Assembly: GCF_009687865.1 (NCBI RefSeq)
Contig: NZ_BLAE01000022.1
Span: 62,001 to 126,000, forward strand
Source of the DNA: Acrocarpospora macrocephala
Lineage (GTDB): Bacteria > Actinomycetota > Actinomycetes > Streptosporangiales > Streptosporangiaceae
Direction: 5' to 3'
Length of the DNA: 64,000 nt
Shown here: piece after piece, positions 1 to 8,673 of the stretch
Layout: each line of letters opens with the position of its first letter
Position numbering within the stretch: the first letter of the stretch is position 1
The notes under the pieces: generated by a model
Database searches by the model: none
The model's input: only the letters and a program-made list of their open reading frames with translations
What the model was told of the DNA's origin: nothing
Program-made: the position numbers and the translations under genes

Positions 1-1
1 C

Positions 2-532
2 GCCCGCGGCGTGACCGACCGGTTCCGGTCGCTGCCGATGGCCTCCTCGGCGGTGGTGACCGGCCGGGCCGCCGCCGACCTGCTCAACTCGGCGCTGGCG
101 CTGGCCGTGCTGGTCGGCTGCGGCCTGGCGGTCGGCTGGCGGGCCGAGGCCGGGCCCGGCCGGGCGGCGCTGGCGCTCGGCCTGGTGCTGCTGCTGCGGT
201 TCGCGCTGCTGTGGCTGGGCATCTGGCTCGGCCTGGTGGTCGGCAAGCCGGAGGCGCTGGTGGCGGTGCAGATCCTGGTGTGGCCGGTCGGGTTCCTGTC
301 CAGCGCGCTGGTCTCGCCCGCGACCATGCCGGGCTGGCTGGGCGCGATCGCCGAGTGGAACCCGCTGTCGGCGACCGCGGCCGCGGCCAGGGAGCTGTTC
401 GGCAATCCGGGCTGGGGCGGCGACTCGTGGGCGGCCCAGCACGCGATCACCCTCGCCGTCGCCTGGCCGCTGGTGATCGTGGCGGTGTTCTTTCCGCTCT
501 CGATCCGGGCTTTCCGGCGGCTGGGCGGCTGA
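2..532 (+). CDS. ABC-2 type permease, C-terminal part (DrrB-like), cut by the window start
   Basis: The frame is already open at base 2 and ends at a TGA at 532, so the true start lies upstream of the window. The visible part begins with a [12 protein letters not shown] segment, a common landmark in DrrB-type ABC-2 export permeases, followed by about four hydrophobic segments. It ends with the family-typical [16 protein letters not shown] stretch and a last membrane helix. Such subunits form the membrane half of drug or lipid exporters, and the ATPase partner would be expected just upstream, outside the window. The substrate cannot be told. The next gene starts 49 bp downstream and is functionally unrelated. 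Confidence 0.85.
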   Translation, partial: ARGVTDRFRSLPMASSAVVTGRAAADLLNSALALAVLVGCGLAVGWRAEAGPGRAALALGLVLLLRFALLWLGIWLGLVVGKPEALVAVQILVWPVGFLSSALVSPATMPGWLGAIAEWNPLSATAAAARELFGNPGWGGDSWAAQHAITLAVAWPLVIVAVFFPLSIRAFRRLGG

Positions 533-580
533 CCCCCCGGTAGCCTGTCGGACCACGGCGCGAGAGGGGAGTCCCGCAGC

Positions 581-2851
581 GTGGCACGAGACCCCGATCG
601 GGTCGCCCTGGTCCGGGGCATGGCCGTCTTCGAACCCGCGGAGCCGCCCCGGGAGGGCCGGATCGCCTTCCACCCGCCGCCCGGCGCGCCGGGACCGGTG
701 GTGCGGATGGCGGTGGCCGAGGCGATGCCGCTGCTCAGCCTGGCCCGCCGCGAGAACGGCGCGCACCCGTCGGCCGCCTTCTGGGGGGCGGCCGTGGTGG
801 TGGCGCTGCAGATGGTGGCCCGCGGCCGGATCCTGCCCGCCGGGGACGGCTCCTGGCGGGCCGGGCCGCTGATCGGCCTGGACGTCGAACGCGTGGAGGA
901 ACTCGCCGCCACGCTCGACGGGCCGGACGGTGAAGGCCTGGTCCGGGCGTTCCTGGACGCGGTCGCCGACGGCATGCCCCGCACCGCCGCCGCCATGCAC
1001 GCCACCCGCGCCCCCGCCGCCGGCCTGAGGTCAGGTGGGCGGGGGTCCGATCCCAGGCCCGGCGCGGGGAAGCTGACCGTGCGCGCCGTCGTCGGGTCCG
1101 GCGAGCCGCCGCCCGGCGATCTGCGCGCGCTGCTGTCCGGCGGCGGCCTGCTGAGCTTCGACTGGCAGCTGGCCCTGGGCGGCGACCCGCTCACCGAAGC
1201 CGAGATGGACCTGCTGGCCGAATCCGCCCGCCCGCTGGTACGGCTGCGCGACCAGTGGGTGCACCTGGACGCCGCCACCACCCGCAGGGTCCGCAACCGG
1301 TCGATGAAACCCCTCACCCCGATCGCCGCGCTGGCGCTGGCCCTGACCGGGACGGCCGACCTCGACGGCGAGCTGGTCGAGATCGCCGCCACCCCGTGGC
1401 TGGAGGCGCTGCGGCGGCGCATCGCCGACCCGGAGGCCGCCGCGCCGATCGGGCCGCCGCCTGGGCTCGCCGCGACCCTGCGCGACTACCAGCTGCGCGG
1501 CCTGCGCTGGCTGGCCGCCATGACCTCGCTGGGGCTCGGCGGCTGCCTGGCCGACGACATGGGCCTGGGCAAGACCGTCACGCTGATCTCCCTGCACCTG
1601 CATCGGGGCGGCGGTCCCGCCCTGGTGGTCTGCCCGGCCTCGCTGCTGGGCAACTGGGAGCGCGAGATCCGCAGGTTCGCCCCCGGCGCGGCCGTGCGCC
1701 GCTACCACGGGCCCGCCCGCAGTCTGGATGGGGTGGTGGACGGGTTCGTGCTCACCACGTACCCGACGATGCGCCTGGACGCGGAGCGGCTGGCCGCGAC
1801 CGCCTGGGACCTGGTGGCCGCCGACGAGGCCCAGCACGTCAAGAATCCCCGCTCCGGCGCCGCCCGCGCCCTGCGCGCCATCCCCGCCGCAGCCAGGGTC
1901 GCGCTGACCGGCACTCCCGTCGAGAACTCCCTCACCGAACTGTGGGCGATCCTCGACTGGACCACCCCCGGCCTGCTCGGCACCCTCGGCAGCTTCCGCG
2001 CCCGCTGGGTCCGCCCCATCGAATCCGAGAAAGACCCAGAAGCGGCGGCGCGGCTGGCCGCGCTGGTGCGGCCCTTCCTGCTGCGCCGCCGCAAAACCGA
2101 TCCCGGCATCGTGCCCGAGCTGCCGCCCAAGACCGAGACCGACCAGCCGGTGCCGCTCACCCGCGAGCAGGCCGCCCTCTACGCCGCCGCCGTCCGCGAG
2201 GGCATGGCGCGGATCGCCGAAGCCGACGGCATGGCCAGGCGCGGCCTGGTGGTGAAACTCCTGACCGGGCTCAAGCAGATCTGCAACCATCCCGCCCACT
2301 ACCTGAAGGAGCCGCACGGCCGCCTGACCGGCCGCTCCGGCAAACTCCAGCTCCTGGACGAGCTGCTGGACACCATCCTCGCCGAGGACGGCGCCGCCCT
2401 GGTCTTCACCCAGTACGTCGCGATGGCCCGCCTGCTCGAACGCCACCTGGCGGCCCGCGGCGTGACCGCCCAGCTGCTGCACGGCGGCACCCCGGTCGCG
2501 CGCCGCGAGGACATGGTCCGCCGCTTCCAGGACGGCGAGGTCCCGGTCTTCCTGCTGTCACTGAAAGCCGCCGGGACCGGCCTGAACCTCACCCGGGCCG
2601 ACCATGTCGTGCACTTCGACCGCTGGTGGAACCCGGCCGTGGAGGAGCAGGCCACCGACCGCGCCCACCGGATCGGGCAGACCCGCCCCGTCCAGGTGCA
2701 CCGCCTCATCGCCGAAGGCACCGTCGAGGACCGCATCGCCGACCTGCTGCGAACCAAACGCGCCCTGGCCGACGCCGTGCTCGCCGCCGGCGAGGCCGCG
2801 CTGAGCGAGCTGCCCCTGGACGAGCTGGCCCGCCTGGTGGAACTACGCTGA
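581..2851 (+). CDS. SNF2/HepA-family DEAD-like helicase
   Basis: A 756-residue SF2 ATPase of the SNF2 group. Walker A is DDMGLGKT near residue 325, the DEAQ box near 413, and the C-terminal helicase lobe has VFTQYVAM and the diagnostic QATDRAHRIGQTRPV segment. These proteins translocate on double-stranded DNA and remodel protein-DNA or polymerase-DNA complexes. The N-terminal 290 residues correspond to the bacterial SNF2-associated region but look shorter than in typical actinobacterial homologues of about 900-1000 residues. The GTG start follows an AGAGGGGAG ribosome site. A SWIM zinc-finger partner, often adjacent in actinomycetes, is not seen here. The SRPBCC gene starts 4 bp after the stop, so the two are probably co-transcribed. 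Confidence 0.93.
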   Translation: MARDPDRVALVRGMAVFEPAEPPREGRIAFHPPPGAPGPVVRMAVAEAMPLLSLARRENGAHPSAAFWGAAVVVALQMVARGRILPAGDGSWRAGPLIGLDVERVEELAATLDGPDGEGLVRAFLDAVADGMPRTAAAMHATRAPAAGLRSGGRGSDPRPGAGKLTVRAVVGSGEPPPGDLRALLSGGGLLSFDWQLALGGDPLTEAEMDLLAESARPLVRLRDQWVHLDAATTRRVRNRSMKPLTPIAALALALTGTADLDGELVEIAATPWLEALRRRIADPEAAAPIGPPPGLAATLRDYQLRGLRWLAAMTSLGLGGCLADDMGLGKTVTLISLHLHRGGGPALVVCPASLLGNWEREIRRFAPGAAVRRYHGPARSLDGVVDGFVLTTYPTMRLDAERLAATAWDLVAADEAQHVKNPRSGAARALRAIPAAARVALTGTPVENSLTELWAILDWTTPGLLGTLGSFRARWVRPIESEKDPEAAARLAALVRPFLLRRRKTDPGIVPELPPKTETDQPVPLTREQAALYAAAVREGMARIAEADGMARRGLVVKLLTGLKQICNHPAHYLKEPHGRLTGRSGKLQLLDELLDTILAEDGAALVFTQYVAMARLLERHLAARGVTAQLLHGGTPVARREDMVRRFQDGEVPVFLLSLKAAGTGLNLTRADHVVHFDRWWNPAVEEQATDRAHRIGQTRPVQVHRLIAEGTVEDRIADLLRTKRALADAVLAAGEAALSELPLDELARLVELR

Positions 2852-2855
2852 AAAT

Positions 2856-3593
2856 ATGCCGCGAGAATTCGAGGTGCGCGAGGAGATCGCCCTGGACGCC
2901 ACGCCCGAGCAGGTGTGGGCGGCGATCGCCACCGGTCCCGGGGTCGACTCCTGGTTCATGGGCCGCAACGAGATCGAACCCCGCGAAGGCGGCGCGGGCC
3001 GGCAGACCGTCCTGGGCGTCACCGGCGAGTCCACGGTCACCGCGTGGGAGCCCGGCGTGCGCTTCGCCACCCGGACGCATGCGTCGCCGGAGGGCACGTT
3101 CATGGCGTTCGAATACCTGCTGGAGAGCCGGGACGGCGGCAGCACGCTCCTGCGGCTGGTCCACAGCGGCTTCCTGGAGGAGGACTGGGAGTCCGAATAC
3201 GAGGCGCTGCGCGTCGGCGACGGCATGTACCTGCGCAAGCTCGCCGCCTACCTGCGCTGCTTCCCCGGCCGCACCTCCGTCTACGACCTGTTCCTCGCCG
3301 GCTCCTCGGTCACCACCCGCGAGGACGCCTGGGCCCGCTTCGCGGCGGCCTTCGGCCTGGCCGGCTGGCCCGTCACGCCCGGCCGTCCCATGGTCCTGTC
3401 CGTGCCCGGCCTCCCCGCCGAAACGGGGACGGTGCTGTTCGCCTCGTACGGATTCCTCGGCGCGGTCACCGCGAGCTCCCTCTACACCCTGGTCCACGGC
3501 CACCACGGCCTGATGGTCGCCCAGCAGCACTGCTTCACCGGCGAACCCGCGCGCGAGCGCGCCCAGGCGGCGTGGCAGGCCTGGCTCGGGTGA
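2856..3593 (+). CDS. SRPBCC (AHSA1-like) domain protein
   Basis: A 245-residue soluble protein. Its first 150 residues fit the START/SRPBCC fold of the AHSA1 type: the opening strand EFEVREEIALDATPEQVWAAI, a WFMG loop and a later helix ending the domain. This fold makes a deep hydrophobic pocket and binds small lipophilic ligands; no catalytic function can be assigned. The remaining 95 residues form a second alpha/beta portion I cannot name, possibly a half SRPBCC repeat. It lies 4 bp after the helicase stop, so it probably shares its transcript. The start is the ATG of MPREFEV; an internal ATG at codon 32 would cut the fold. Confidence 0.82.
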   Translation: MPREFEVREEIALDATPEQVWAAIATGPGVDSWFMGRNEIEPREGGAGRQTVLGVTGESTVTAWEPGVRFATRTHASPEGTFMAFEYLLESRDGGSTLLRLVHSGFLEEDWESEYEALRVGDGMYLRKLAAYLRCFPGRTSVYDLFLAGSSVTTREDAWARFAAAFGLAGWPVTPGRPMVLSVPGLPAETGTVLFASYGFLGAVTASSLYTLVHGHHGLMVAQQHCFTGEPARERAQAAWQAWLG

Positions 3594-3618
3594 ACGCGCC
3601 TTCGCTCGGGTGGCACGG

Positions 3619-3650
3619 CCCCGCGCGGACGGGGGGATTTCCGCGCGGGG
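3619..3650 (+). terminator. Rho-independent-like hairpin after the SRPBCC gene
   Basis: Arms of 11 bp (CCCCGCGCGGA and its complement) with a 10-nt loop lie 25 bp after the stop at 3593. There is no clear T-run, as is common in high-GC actinomycetes. A second, weaker pair (CCATACC / GGTATGG) follows near 3680-3720, between the convergent genes. Confidence 0.6.
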
Positions 3651-3769
3651 CCGGGGGAAGCTGCCCGGCCGGTGGACGGCCGCCATACCGCTAGGGGGAT
3701 GGGCCAGGTATGGCGCGTGTCCGCGGGCGCAGCGTTACCCGGTGGCCGGGCAGCCGGCTCTGATCGGTG

Positions 3770-4453
3770 TCAGGCGGGCAGCTGGTCGGCGTAGACGGGG
3801 TAGCCGTAGCCGACGACCTCGGCGGTGGGGCGGGTGCGGATCTCCACCTTGCCGTTGCCGGTGTTGCCCTCGACGGTCTTGATGGTGCCGTCGCCGTTGT
3901 CCTTGATGACGAAGCCGACGTGGTCGATGTTGTGGAGGTCCTTGCCGCCGTCCCAGCCGAAGAAGACGACCGCGCCGGGGGCCGGGCGGGTGCCCCAGCG
4001 CTTGTTCTGCTTGAACCAGTCGGCGTGGGAGACGGTGTAGGCGTCCCAGCCCATGGTGGGGCGGATGCCGAGCTGGTCGCCGACCCAGGAGACGAACATG
4101 TCGCACCAGGCCGCGTTGCGGTAGGCGTACACCGACCCGCCGTCGCGGGCGACGGTCTGCTGGGCGCGGGGGGAGTTCATGTACCACTGGTGGAACTTGG
4201 TGCCGCCGCCGTAGTAGTTCTCGCTGACGCCGACCTGGCTCTGCGCCAGGCGAAGCACCTGCTCGGAGCTGACCCTGGGCAGCTTCTGGGCGATCTTGAG
4301 CAGCGGGCTGGCGTCCGGGTGGAAGTCGGCGGCGTCCGCCGCGCGAGTGTCGGCGTGGGCCGTGCCCATGGCCGCGGTGCTTCCGGTCAGCACCAGGCCG
4401 GCGAGGAGAGTGGTGGCCAGGGTGACGCGCACGTGAGAATTGGGGGCTCGCAT
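3770..4453 (-). CDS. Secreted CHAP-domain protein (cysteine amidase/endopeptidase type)
   Basis: 227 residues beginning with a Sec signal peptide: a basic start, then TLATTLLAGLVLTGSTAAMG, with likely cleavage at AHA-D around residue 34. The C-terminal half is a CHAP domain with the catalytic cysteine in AAWCDMFVSW (about Cys117), the histidine in IDHVGFV (about His178) and a following VEGN. CHAP enzymes cut peptidoglycan stem peptides or cross-bridges, so a role in cell-wall remodelling or lysis outside the membrane is likely. Residues 40-105 form a short helical linker and no binding domain is seen. It stands alone, convergent with the SRPBCC gene. Confidence 0.88.
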   Translation of the reverse strand: MRAPNSHVRVTLATTLLAGLVLTGSTAAMGTAHADTRAADAADFHPDASPLLKIAQKLPRVSSEQVLRLAQSQVGVSENYYGGGTKFHQWYMNSPRAQQTVARDGGSVYAYRNAAWCDMFVSWVGDQLGIRPTMGWDAYTVSHADWFKQNKRWGTRPAPGAVVFFGWDGGKDLHNIDHVGFVIKDNGDGTIKTVEGNTGNGKVEIRTRPTAEVVGYGYPVYADQLPA

Positions 4454-4788
4454 GTGGGGTCTTGCTCCCTTGCTTCCATGCCGCCTACCGGGTTAGCTGA
4501 CGGATTCGGGCGTGGAAGTCGCCCTACGGCCTGCGGGTACAGGCCGATTCACCCCGGGAGGGCTGGGATTTGGTGCTTTCGTGTCGGGAGAGTGATCCCG
4601 GCCCTCGATGGTTCCCCGGCTCCGCGTGAGCGGACTCGACGGTCGGGCCGTCCCAGGAGCGGAACGGCCGTTCGATTGTGTGGTGGGGCAGCCTTGACCT
4701 GTTTGACGTCCCGGTGCCCCGGATTCCATCGAAGGTAGACGAATCACCCAAAAGGGTCAAATGCCGACAAGTGGGTACATGTGGGGAG
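4454..4788. other. Intergenic region upstream of the CHAP gene
   Basis: About 335 bp without a credible gene. It should contain the promoter and leader of the minus-strand CHAP gene. An AGGGAGCAAG stretch just upstream of 4453 on the minus strand is a plausible ribosome site. The open frames here have no family-like features and poor actinomycete codon bias. A locally AT-richer stretch at 4740-4800 is the best promoter location. Confidence 0.4.
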
Positions 4789-5060
4789 TCATGGGATTTC
4801 AGGGCTGTTAACGCCCTCGGCAGGGGCTCTGGTGACGGCCGCCGCGGCGAAGGCGCGGACGACGGGATACGGGATTTTCTCGGCCAATCCGGGCTGGAAC
4901 AGGGAGAGCGGGAAGAACGGATGATCATCCATTTCGGCCACCCGGACCGCGCCCTGAGCGTCGTGCCCGGTAAAGCGCAGACCGTGCACTTCCAAGGTGG
5001 CCTGATGGGCCTGCCCGCCAGGCGGGTGACGGGCAGGCGATCTACTCTGGGTGACTAATT
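4789..5060 (-). pseudogene. Remnant of a CTP-synthase C-terminal-like (class I glutamine amidotransferase) protein
   Basis: The minus-strand reading gives about 68-85 residues containing LRFTGHDAQGAVRVAEM, HPFFPLSLFQPGLAE and PVVRAFAAAAV. This pattern matches the very end of the actinobacterial 'CTP synthase C-terminal region-related' amidotransferase family, where HPFF..TLFQPEL precedes an RAF.AAA helix. The nucleophile-elbow part is absent: upstream the frame runs through a hairpin into the neighbouring gene's 3' side without family-like residues. The only start is a TTG at 4995. I read it as a truncated fossil. A short functional peptide is possible but less likely. Confidence 0.55.
5010..5037 (-). 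terminator. Hairpin downstream of the coiled-coil gene
   Basis: CCTGCCCG and CGGGCAGG arms with a 12-nt GC-rich middle lie about 28 bp past the minus-strand stop at 5065. It is probably the transcription end of that gene. Confidence 0.5.
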
Positions 5061-5064
5061 CCGG

Positions 5065-5583
5065 TCACTTGTTCCGGATCTCATCGAGGATCGTCTGCAG
5101 CATCTTGTTGGCCGCGATCTGGTTACCTTCGACCCGTTCCAGACGCGAAGTGTGGTCCTTCTGCGTCTCTTCGACCCGTCCGAGCCGTTCGCCGTGCTTC
5201 TCCTGCACAGTCTCGATGCGTCCGAGGCGTTCGCCGTGCTTCTCCTGGACGGTTTCGATGCGTCCGAGGCGTGCGGTGTGGTCCCGCTGCGCCTCCTCGA
5301 TCTCGCCGAGGCGGTCGCTGTGCTGGTTGAGCTTGTTCTCGGACTCACCGAACAGCCAGGCGAGAGTGTCCATCCTGGAGGCGGCCTTGCCGAACTGGTC
5401 GTTCATCTCATGATGCATCTTCTTCAGACGCGCATATGCCTCGTCCAGGCTGGCGTGCGCCGCCGCCGAGCTCCGGTTGGCGAGATCGGCGACGGCGTGG
5501 GTCTCCTCCGCCTGTGGTTCCTTCTCGCGCATCTTCCGTACCTCCTCTTCGAGAACGGTCACACGGTCTTCGAGGGTGGGCAC
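5065..5583 (-). CDS. Coiled-coil protein with 14-residue tandem repeats
   Basis: 172 residues, almost entirely charged and helical. The N-terminus (LEDRVTVLEEEVRKMRE) reads as a clean heptad coiled coil. From about residue 88 there are consecutive 14-residue units of the type RLGRIETVQEKHGE, two of them identical and two or three diverged. No membrane segment or signal peptide is present. Start is GTG at 5583, preceded by AGGAGG about 8 nt upstream. The function is unknown; such proteins usually act as oligomeric scaffolds or spacers. It is a single gene: the next gene upstream on the same strand ends 80 bp away. Confidence 0.75.
   Translation of the reverse strand: MPTLEDRVTVLEEEVRKMREKEPQAEETHAVADLANRSSAAAHASLDEAYARLKKMHHEMNDQFGKAASRMDTLAWLFGESENKLNQHSDRLGEIEEAQRDHTARLGRIETVQEKHGERLGRIETVQEKHGERLGRVEETQKDHTSRLERVEGNQIAANKMLQTILDEIRNK
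5195..5310 (-). repeat. 42-bp tandem repeat inside the coiled-coil gene
   Basis: Near-identical 42-bp units (14 codons) follow each other within the gene, each including GATGCGTCCGAGGCG or a close variant on the plus strand. The unit length keeps the reading frame, so copy number can change without frameshift. Confidence 0.75.
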
Positions 5584-5663
5584 TTCGACCTCCTGCTTGG
5601 GGGGGTTTTCGACGCCCCAAACCTATCGGCCGCTGCGCTCCGCGAGCGACCAAACACAAACGG

Positions 5664-7004
5664 TCATCGCCACCCTTCGGGGTCCACACCTCCAGGAATC
5701 GGGGCAGATTGATCGTAGGGTTCGCGGCTGAAGATGAACGTGTTGAGGGAAATATGCACACCCCCGGGATGATGTTCTACCCGCAGCGTCTCACCCGCGT
5801 AATACCCGTCCAGCCCGAGCCAGGTCCCGTCCGCCTGGGCGGCGAACCGGGACGCCCGACCGACCGCCCCGAGCGGGGTCAGGGACAGGCCGCGCCGGGG
5901 GAGCAGGCGCAGCGCGTACGCGGTCGGCCCCCAGTACCAGGGCCCCGTCAGGGCGAGCAGGTCCGCGTCGGCGGCGGCCGGTTGCCATTCGGCGGGCAGC
6001 GGCGGCTCGTGCTCGGCCAGGATGTCCAGCAGGTCGAACAGCAGCCGCCCGCGCACGCCTGAGGTGGTGTTGGCCAGGAACAGCACGCCGACCCCGTCGG
6101 CCGGGTCGGTCCACACCGTGGCCAGGAAGCCGGGCATCGACCCGGTGTGCCCGGCCAGCATCCGGCCCCCGTGGCGGGCCAGCTGCAGGCCCAGGCCGTA
6201 CCCGCGTTCCCAGGAGGGGCCGTCCTCCACGGCGGCCGGCTCGCGCATCTCGGCCAGGGTGCTCGCCCGCAGCACGCCGCCGCCGTCTCCGGCCAGGAAG
6301 GCCGCCCACCGGGCCAGGTCGGCGGCCCCGCTCCACAGCTGCCCGGCGGGGGCCATCCCGCCGGCGTCGTGCTCGGGTTCGGGCAGCAGCACGTCCGCCC
6401 ACGGGTGCACGGCGAACCCCTGCGCGTGCGGCGGTTCGGCGCGCTCGGTCACCGCCCCCATCCCGAGCGGCTCCAGGATCTCCTCGCGGACGGCCTGCGC
6501 CCACCCCATGCCGCGTTTGCGGGCCACCAGCTCGCCCAGCAGCCCGTACCCGACATTGGAGTAGTGGAAGCGCCGCCCGGGACGGTGGCGGGCGATCTCG
6601 GGACCGAGATCGCCGAGCAGACCGGCGGCGGGCGCGCCGGGGGTGCGCTCCCACCACTCGCCGGGCGGCTCGGCGGTCAGCCCGCCGGTGTGGGACAGCA
6701 GCTGCGCCAGCGTGAGGTCCCCGACCGGCGTGCCGGGAAGGTGCTTGTCCAGGGGGTCGAGCAGGTCCAGCTCGCCCTCGTCGCGCAGCCGCAGCACCAG
6801 CACCGCCACCATGCTCTTGGTGATCGACCCCAGCCGGTACCGCGTCCCGGGCGTCGGCGGCGCGCCGGAGACGCGGCCACGCGCCCCGAACCACACGGTC
6901 TCGCCTCCCCGGACCAGGGCGGCGACCAGCGAGGGAACCCGGCACTCGGCCTGTTCCGCGGCCAGCCGGTGGAGCAGGGCGCGGCCCGTGCTTTCGAGAA
7001 CCAT
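5664..7004 (-). CDS. Serine hydrolase of the beta-lactamase class C / esterase family
   Basis: 446 residues. The active-site SxxK motif is S60-I-T-K63 in the RLGSITKSM segment, the second motif is Y148-S-N150 in HYSNVGYGLLG, and the third, H-T-G, is in AGHTGSMPGF. This is the classical layout of class C beta-lactamases, D-aminopeptidases and EstB-type esterases. No signal peptide is visible (the N-terminus is MVLESTGRALLHRL), so a cytoplasmic esterase or peptidase is more likely than a resistance enzyme. The last 110 residues form a beta-rich tail (WYWGPTAYAL onward) seen in esterase-like members. The upstream amine-oxidase-like gene ends 10 bp away on the same strand, so they may be co-transcribed. 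Confidence 0.88.
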   Translation of the reverse strand: MVLESTGRALLHRLAAEQAECRVPSLVAALVRGGETVWFGARGRVSGAPPTPGTRYRLGSITKSMVAVLVLRLRDEGELDLLDPLDKHLPGTPVGDLTLAQLLSHTGGLTAEPPGEWWERTPGAPAAGLLGDLGPEIARHRPGRRFHYSNVGYGLLGELVARKRGMGWAQAVREEILEPLGMGAVTERAEPPHAQGFAVHPWADVLLPEPEHDAGGMAPAGQLWSGAADLARWAAFLAGDGGGVLRASTLAEMREPAAVEDGPSWERGYGLGLQLARHGGRMLAGHTGSMPGFLATVWTDPADGVGVLFLANTTSGVRGRLLFDLLDILAEHEPPLPAEWQPAAADADLLALTGPWYWGPTAYALRLLPRRGLSLTPLGAVGRASRFAAQADGTWLGLDGYYAGETLRVEHHPGGVHISLNTFIFSREPYDQSAPIPGGVDPEGWR

Positions 7005-7014
7005 GGGCGACAGG

Positions 7015-8565
7015 CTAGTCCTCCCGCACCGGGATCAGGTCAGGCCCCACGATGTGTCCCTGATGGGGTTCCGGCGCGGCCTGGTCGTGCAGGAAATGAC
7101 CCGCGTACCAGACGACCAGGTTGGCGCCGTCGATGTCCTCCCCGTCCAGGAATTTGTTGAGATGGGTCTTGCTGTCGGAGGGGCGCCCCATGTGGCCGCC
7201 GTCGTGCAGTTCGGTGGCGCGGTGGCGCAGGAACCAGGCGTCGGCGACGCCGTAGGAGTCGGAGCTGGAGTCGTGCTCGCCCGGCCAGATCTGGTAGCCG
7301 CGCCGGGTCTTCTTGTCCAGCACCTGCCAGCCCTTGATCGTGCCGCGCCGCCGCCGCGCGGTCTCCCGCTTGATGGGGACGCTGTCCAGGACGATGCCGC
7401 CGCCGTCCTGCAGCTGCTCGACGGTGTCGTTGGCGGCCCCGTCCAGGTCGAAGTCGAGCCGCCAGTACGCGTGGTGCTGGTGCCGGTTGCACGTCATCGG
7501 GTCCTTGGTGCCGGCGAAGCCGAACCGGGGGCGGATGGTGCCGTCGTCGGCCAGCCGCCAGTCCGACACGTACCGGTACCAGCCGGCCTGCAGCTCGCTG
7601 ACGATGCGCAGCTCCTCCCCGTCGTGGTGGAACGCGACGCCCTGGAAGTTGCCGCGGTCGTCGTCGGGGCGTTCCAGGATGGTCTGCGGCGGCGCGGAGC
7701 ACAGCCGCCAGCCCCAGCCGGCCGGGTCCTCACCGGTGGCCTTGAACACCGTCTCCTGGTTGGCCCAGTCGCGGAAGTTGGTCTCGCCGTCGCCGTACAG
7801 GACGTTCAGGACCGGCATGTGCGCCTGCCGCAGGACCAGCTTGCCCCGGTAGCGGACGTTCAGCAGCTCGACGCCGGCGCCGTCGGGGGCGGGCTGGGAG
7901 GCGCGCGGGCGCACCACCACCAGGTTCCATAACTCGACGCCGTCACGGACCACGCGGACCCGCACCTGGTCGGGGCCGCCCCGGTCGACGAGCGAGCCGA
8001 CCCCTTCGGGCAGGTGCTTCTCGCAGTCGTCGTCGGTGTGGGCGGCCACGTCGGCCGGATGCCAGTCCACCTCGTGGGCGGCCAGGTCGACGGCGACGAT
8101 CTGGTGGCGGGGCCCGCCCGCCGGGTTGTAGACGCCCAGCGTGGGCCGCCGCACCAGGCTCCCGTCGGGCCGTTCCAGATCGGCCAGCGGCGGCATCGGC
8201 TCGTAGATGACCACATCCTCGCCGGACGGGAAGCGATGGTCGCCGCGCAGGATCTCCGCCGCGGCCGCGAGCTCGCCGGGCTGCGGGCGGGGCCGGACCG
8301 CGCTGGGCCGCACCTCGACCTCGTCGAGCCGGTCCAGGGTGCCGCGCAGCTCCACGGCGCGGTTGCCGACCGGGTCGAAGACGTGCGCCCGGAAGGCCGC
8401 GCCGGGCCCCGGGTCGTGGCCGAGGGCCGCCGCGTCGCCGGCGATCAGCTCCTCGACCTGCTCCAGGTGCCCCCGCACCTGCGCGTGGCCGCGCGCCAGC
8501 TCGCGCACCTGCTCGGCCCGCAGCCCGGGCCGTCGTACCGGTTCGATGGTCACTTTCACGCTCAT
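7015..8565 (-). CDS. Divergent copper amine oxidase-like protein
   Basis: 516 residues. The second half resembles the catalytic domain of copper amine oxidases. NVLYGDGETNFRDW occupies residues 254-267. AGWYRYVSDWRLADDGTI aligns with the topaquinone segment, putting Tyr330 at the cofactor tyrosine. RHQHHAYWRLDFDLDG supplies His362 and His364 as the HxH copper pair, and VVWYAGHFLHD supplies the third histidine (His490 or His493). The usual N-Y-D/E-Y around the cofactor tyrosine is W-Y-R-Y here, so topaquinone biogenesis and amine oxidation are uncertain. No signal peptide is seen. The start ATG is preceded by GGGGAG. The gene is divergent from recD2. The fold call is inferred from motifs. Confidence 0.65.
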   Translation of the reverse strand: MSVKVTIEPVRRPGLRAEQVRELARGHAQVRGHLEQVEELIAGDAAALGHDPGPGAAFRAHVFDPVGNRAVELRGTLDRLDEVEVRPSAVRPRPQPGELAAAAEILRGDHRFPSGEDVVIYEPMPPLADLERPDGSLVRRPTLGVYNPAGGPRHQIVAVDLAAHEVDWHPADVAAHTDDDCEKHLPEGVGSLVDRGGPDQVRVRVVRDGVELWNLVVVRPRASQPAPDGAGVELLNVRYRGKLVLRQAHMPVLNVLYGDGETNFRDWANQETVFKATGEDPAGWGWRLCSAPPQTILERPDDDRGNFQGVAFHHDGEELRIVSELQAGWYRYVSDWRLADDGTIRPRFGFAGTKDPMTCNRHQHHAYWRLDFDLDGAANDTVEQLQDGGGIVLDSVPIKRETARRRRGTIKGWQVLDKKTRRGYQIWPGEHDSSSDSYGVADAWFLRHRATELHDGGHMGRPSDSKTHLNKFLDGEDIDGANLVVWYAGHFLHDQAAPEPHQGHIVGPDLIPVRED

Positions 8566-8673
8566 ATCGGCTCCCCGTCGTTGGTGCCTCCGTCGTACAC
8601 CGTCGCGCCCGCCCCCGCCAGCCGATCACGAAGAAACCGCTACGCTCGCAGCCACGACCAGAAGGGAGAAGCG

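Noticed and set aside
4678-5058. A 126-codon plus-strand frame upstream of the coiled-coil gene
   Set aside because: No family-like residues, poor ribosome site, and the opposite strand carries recognisable amidotransferase residues in the same place.
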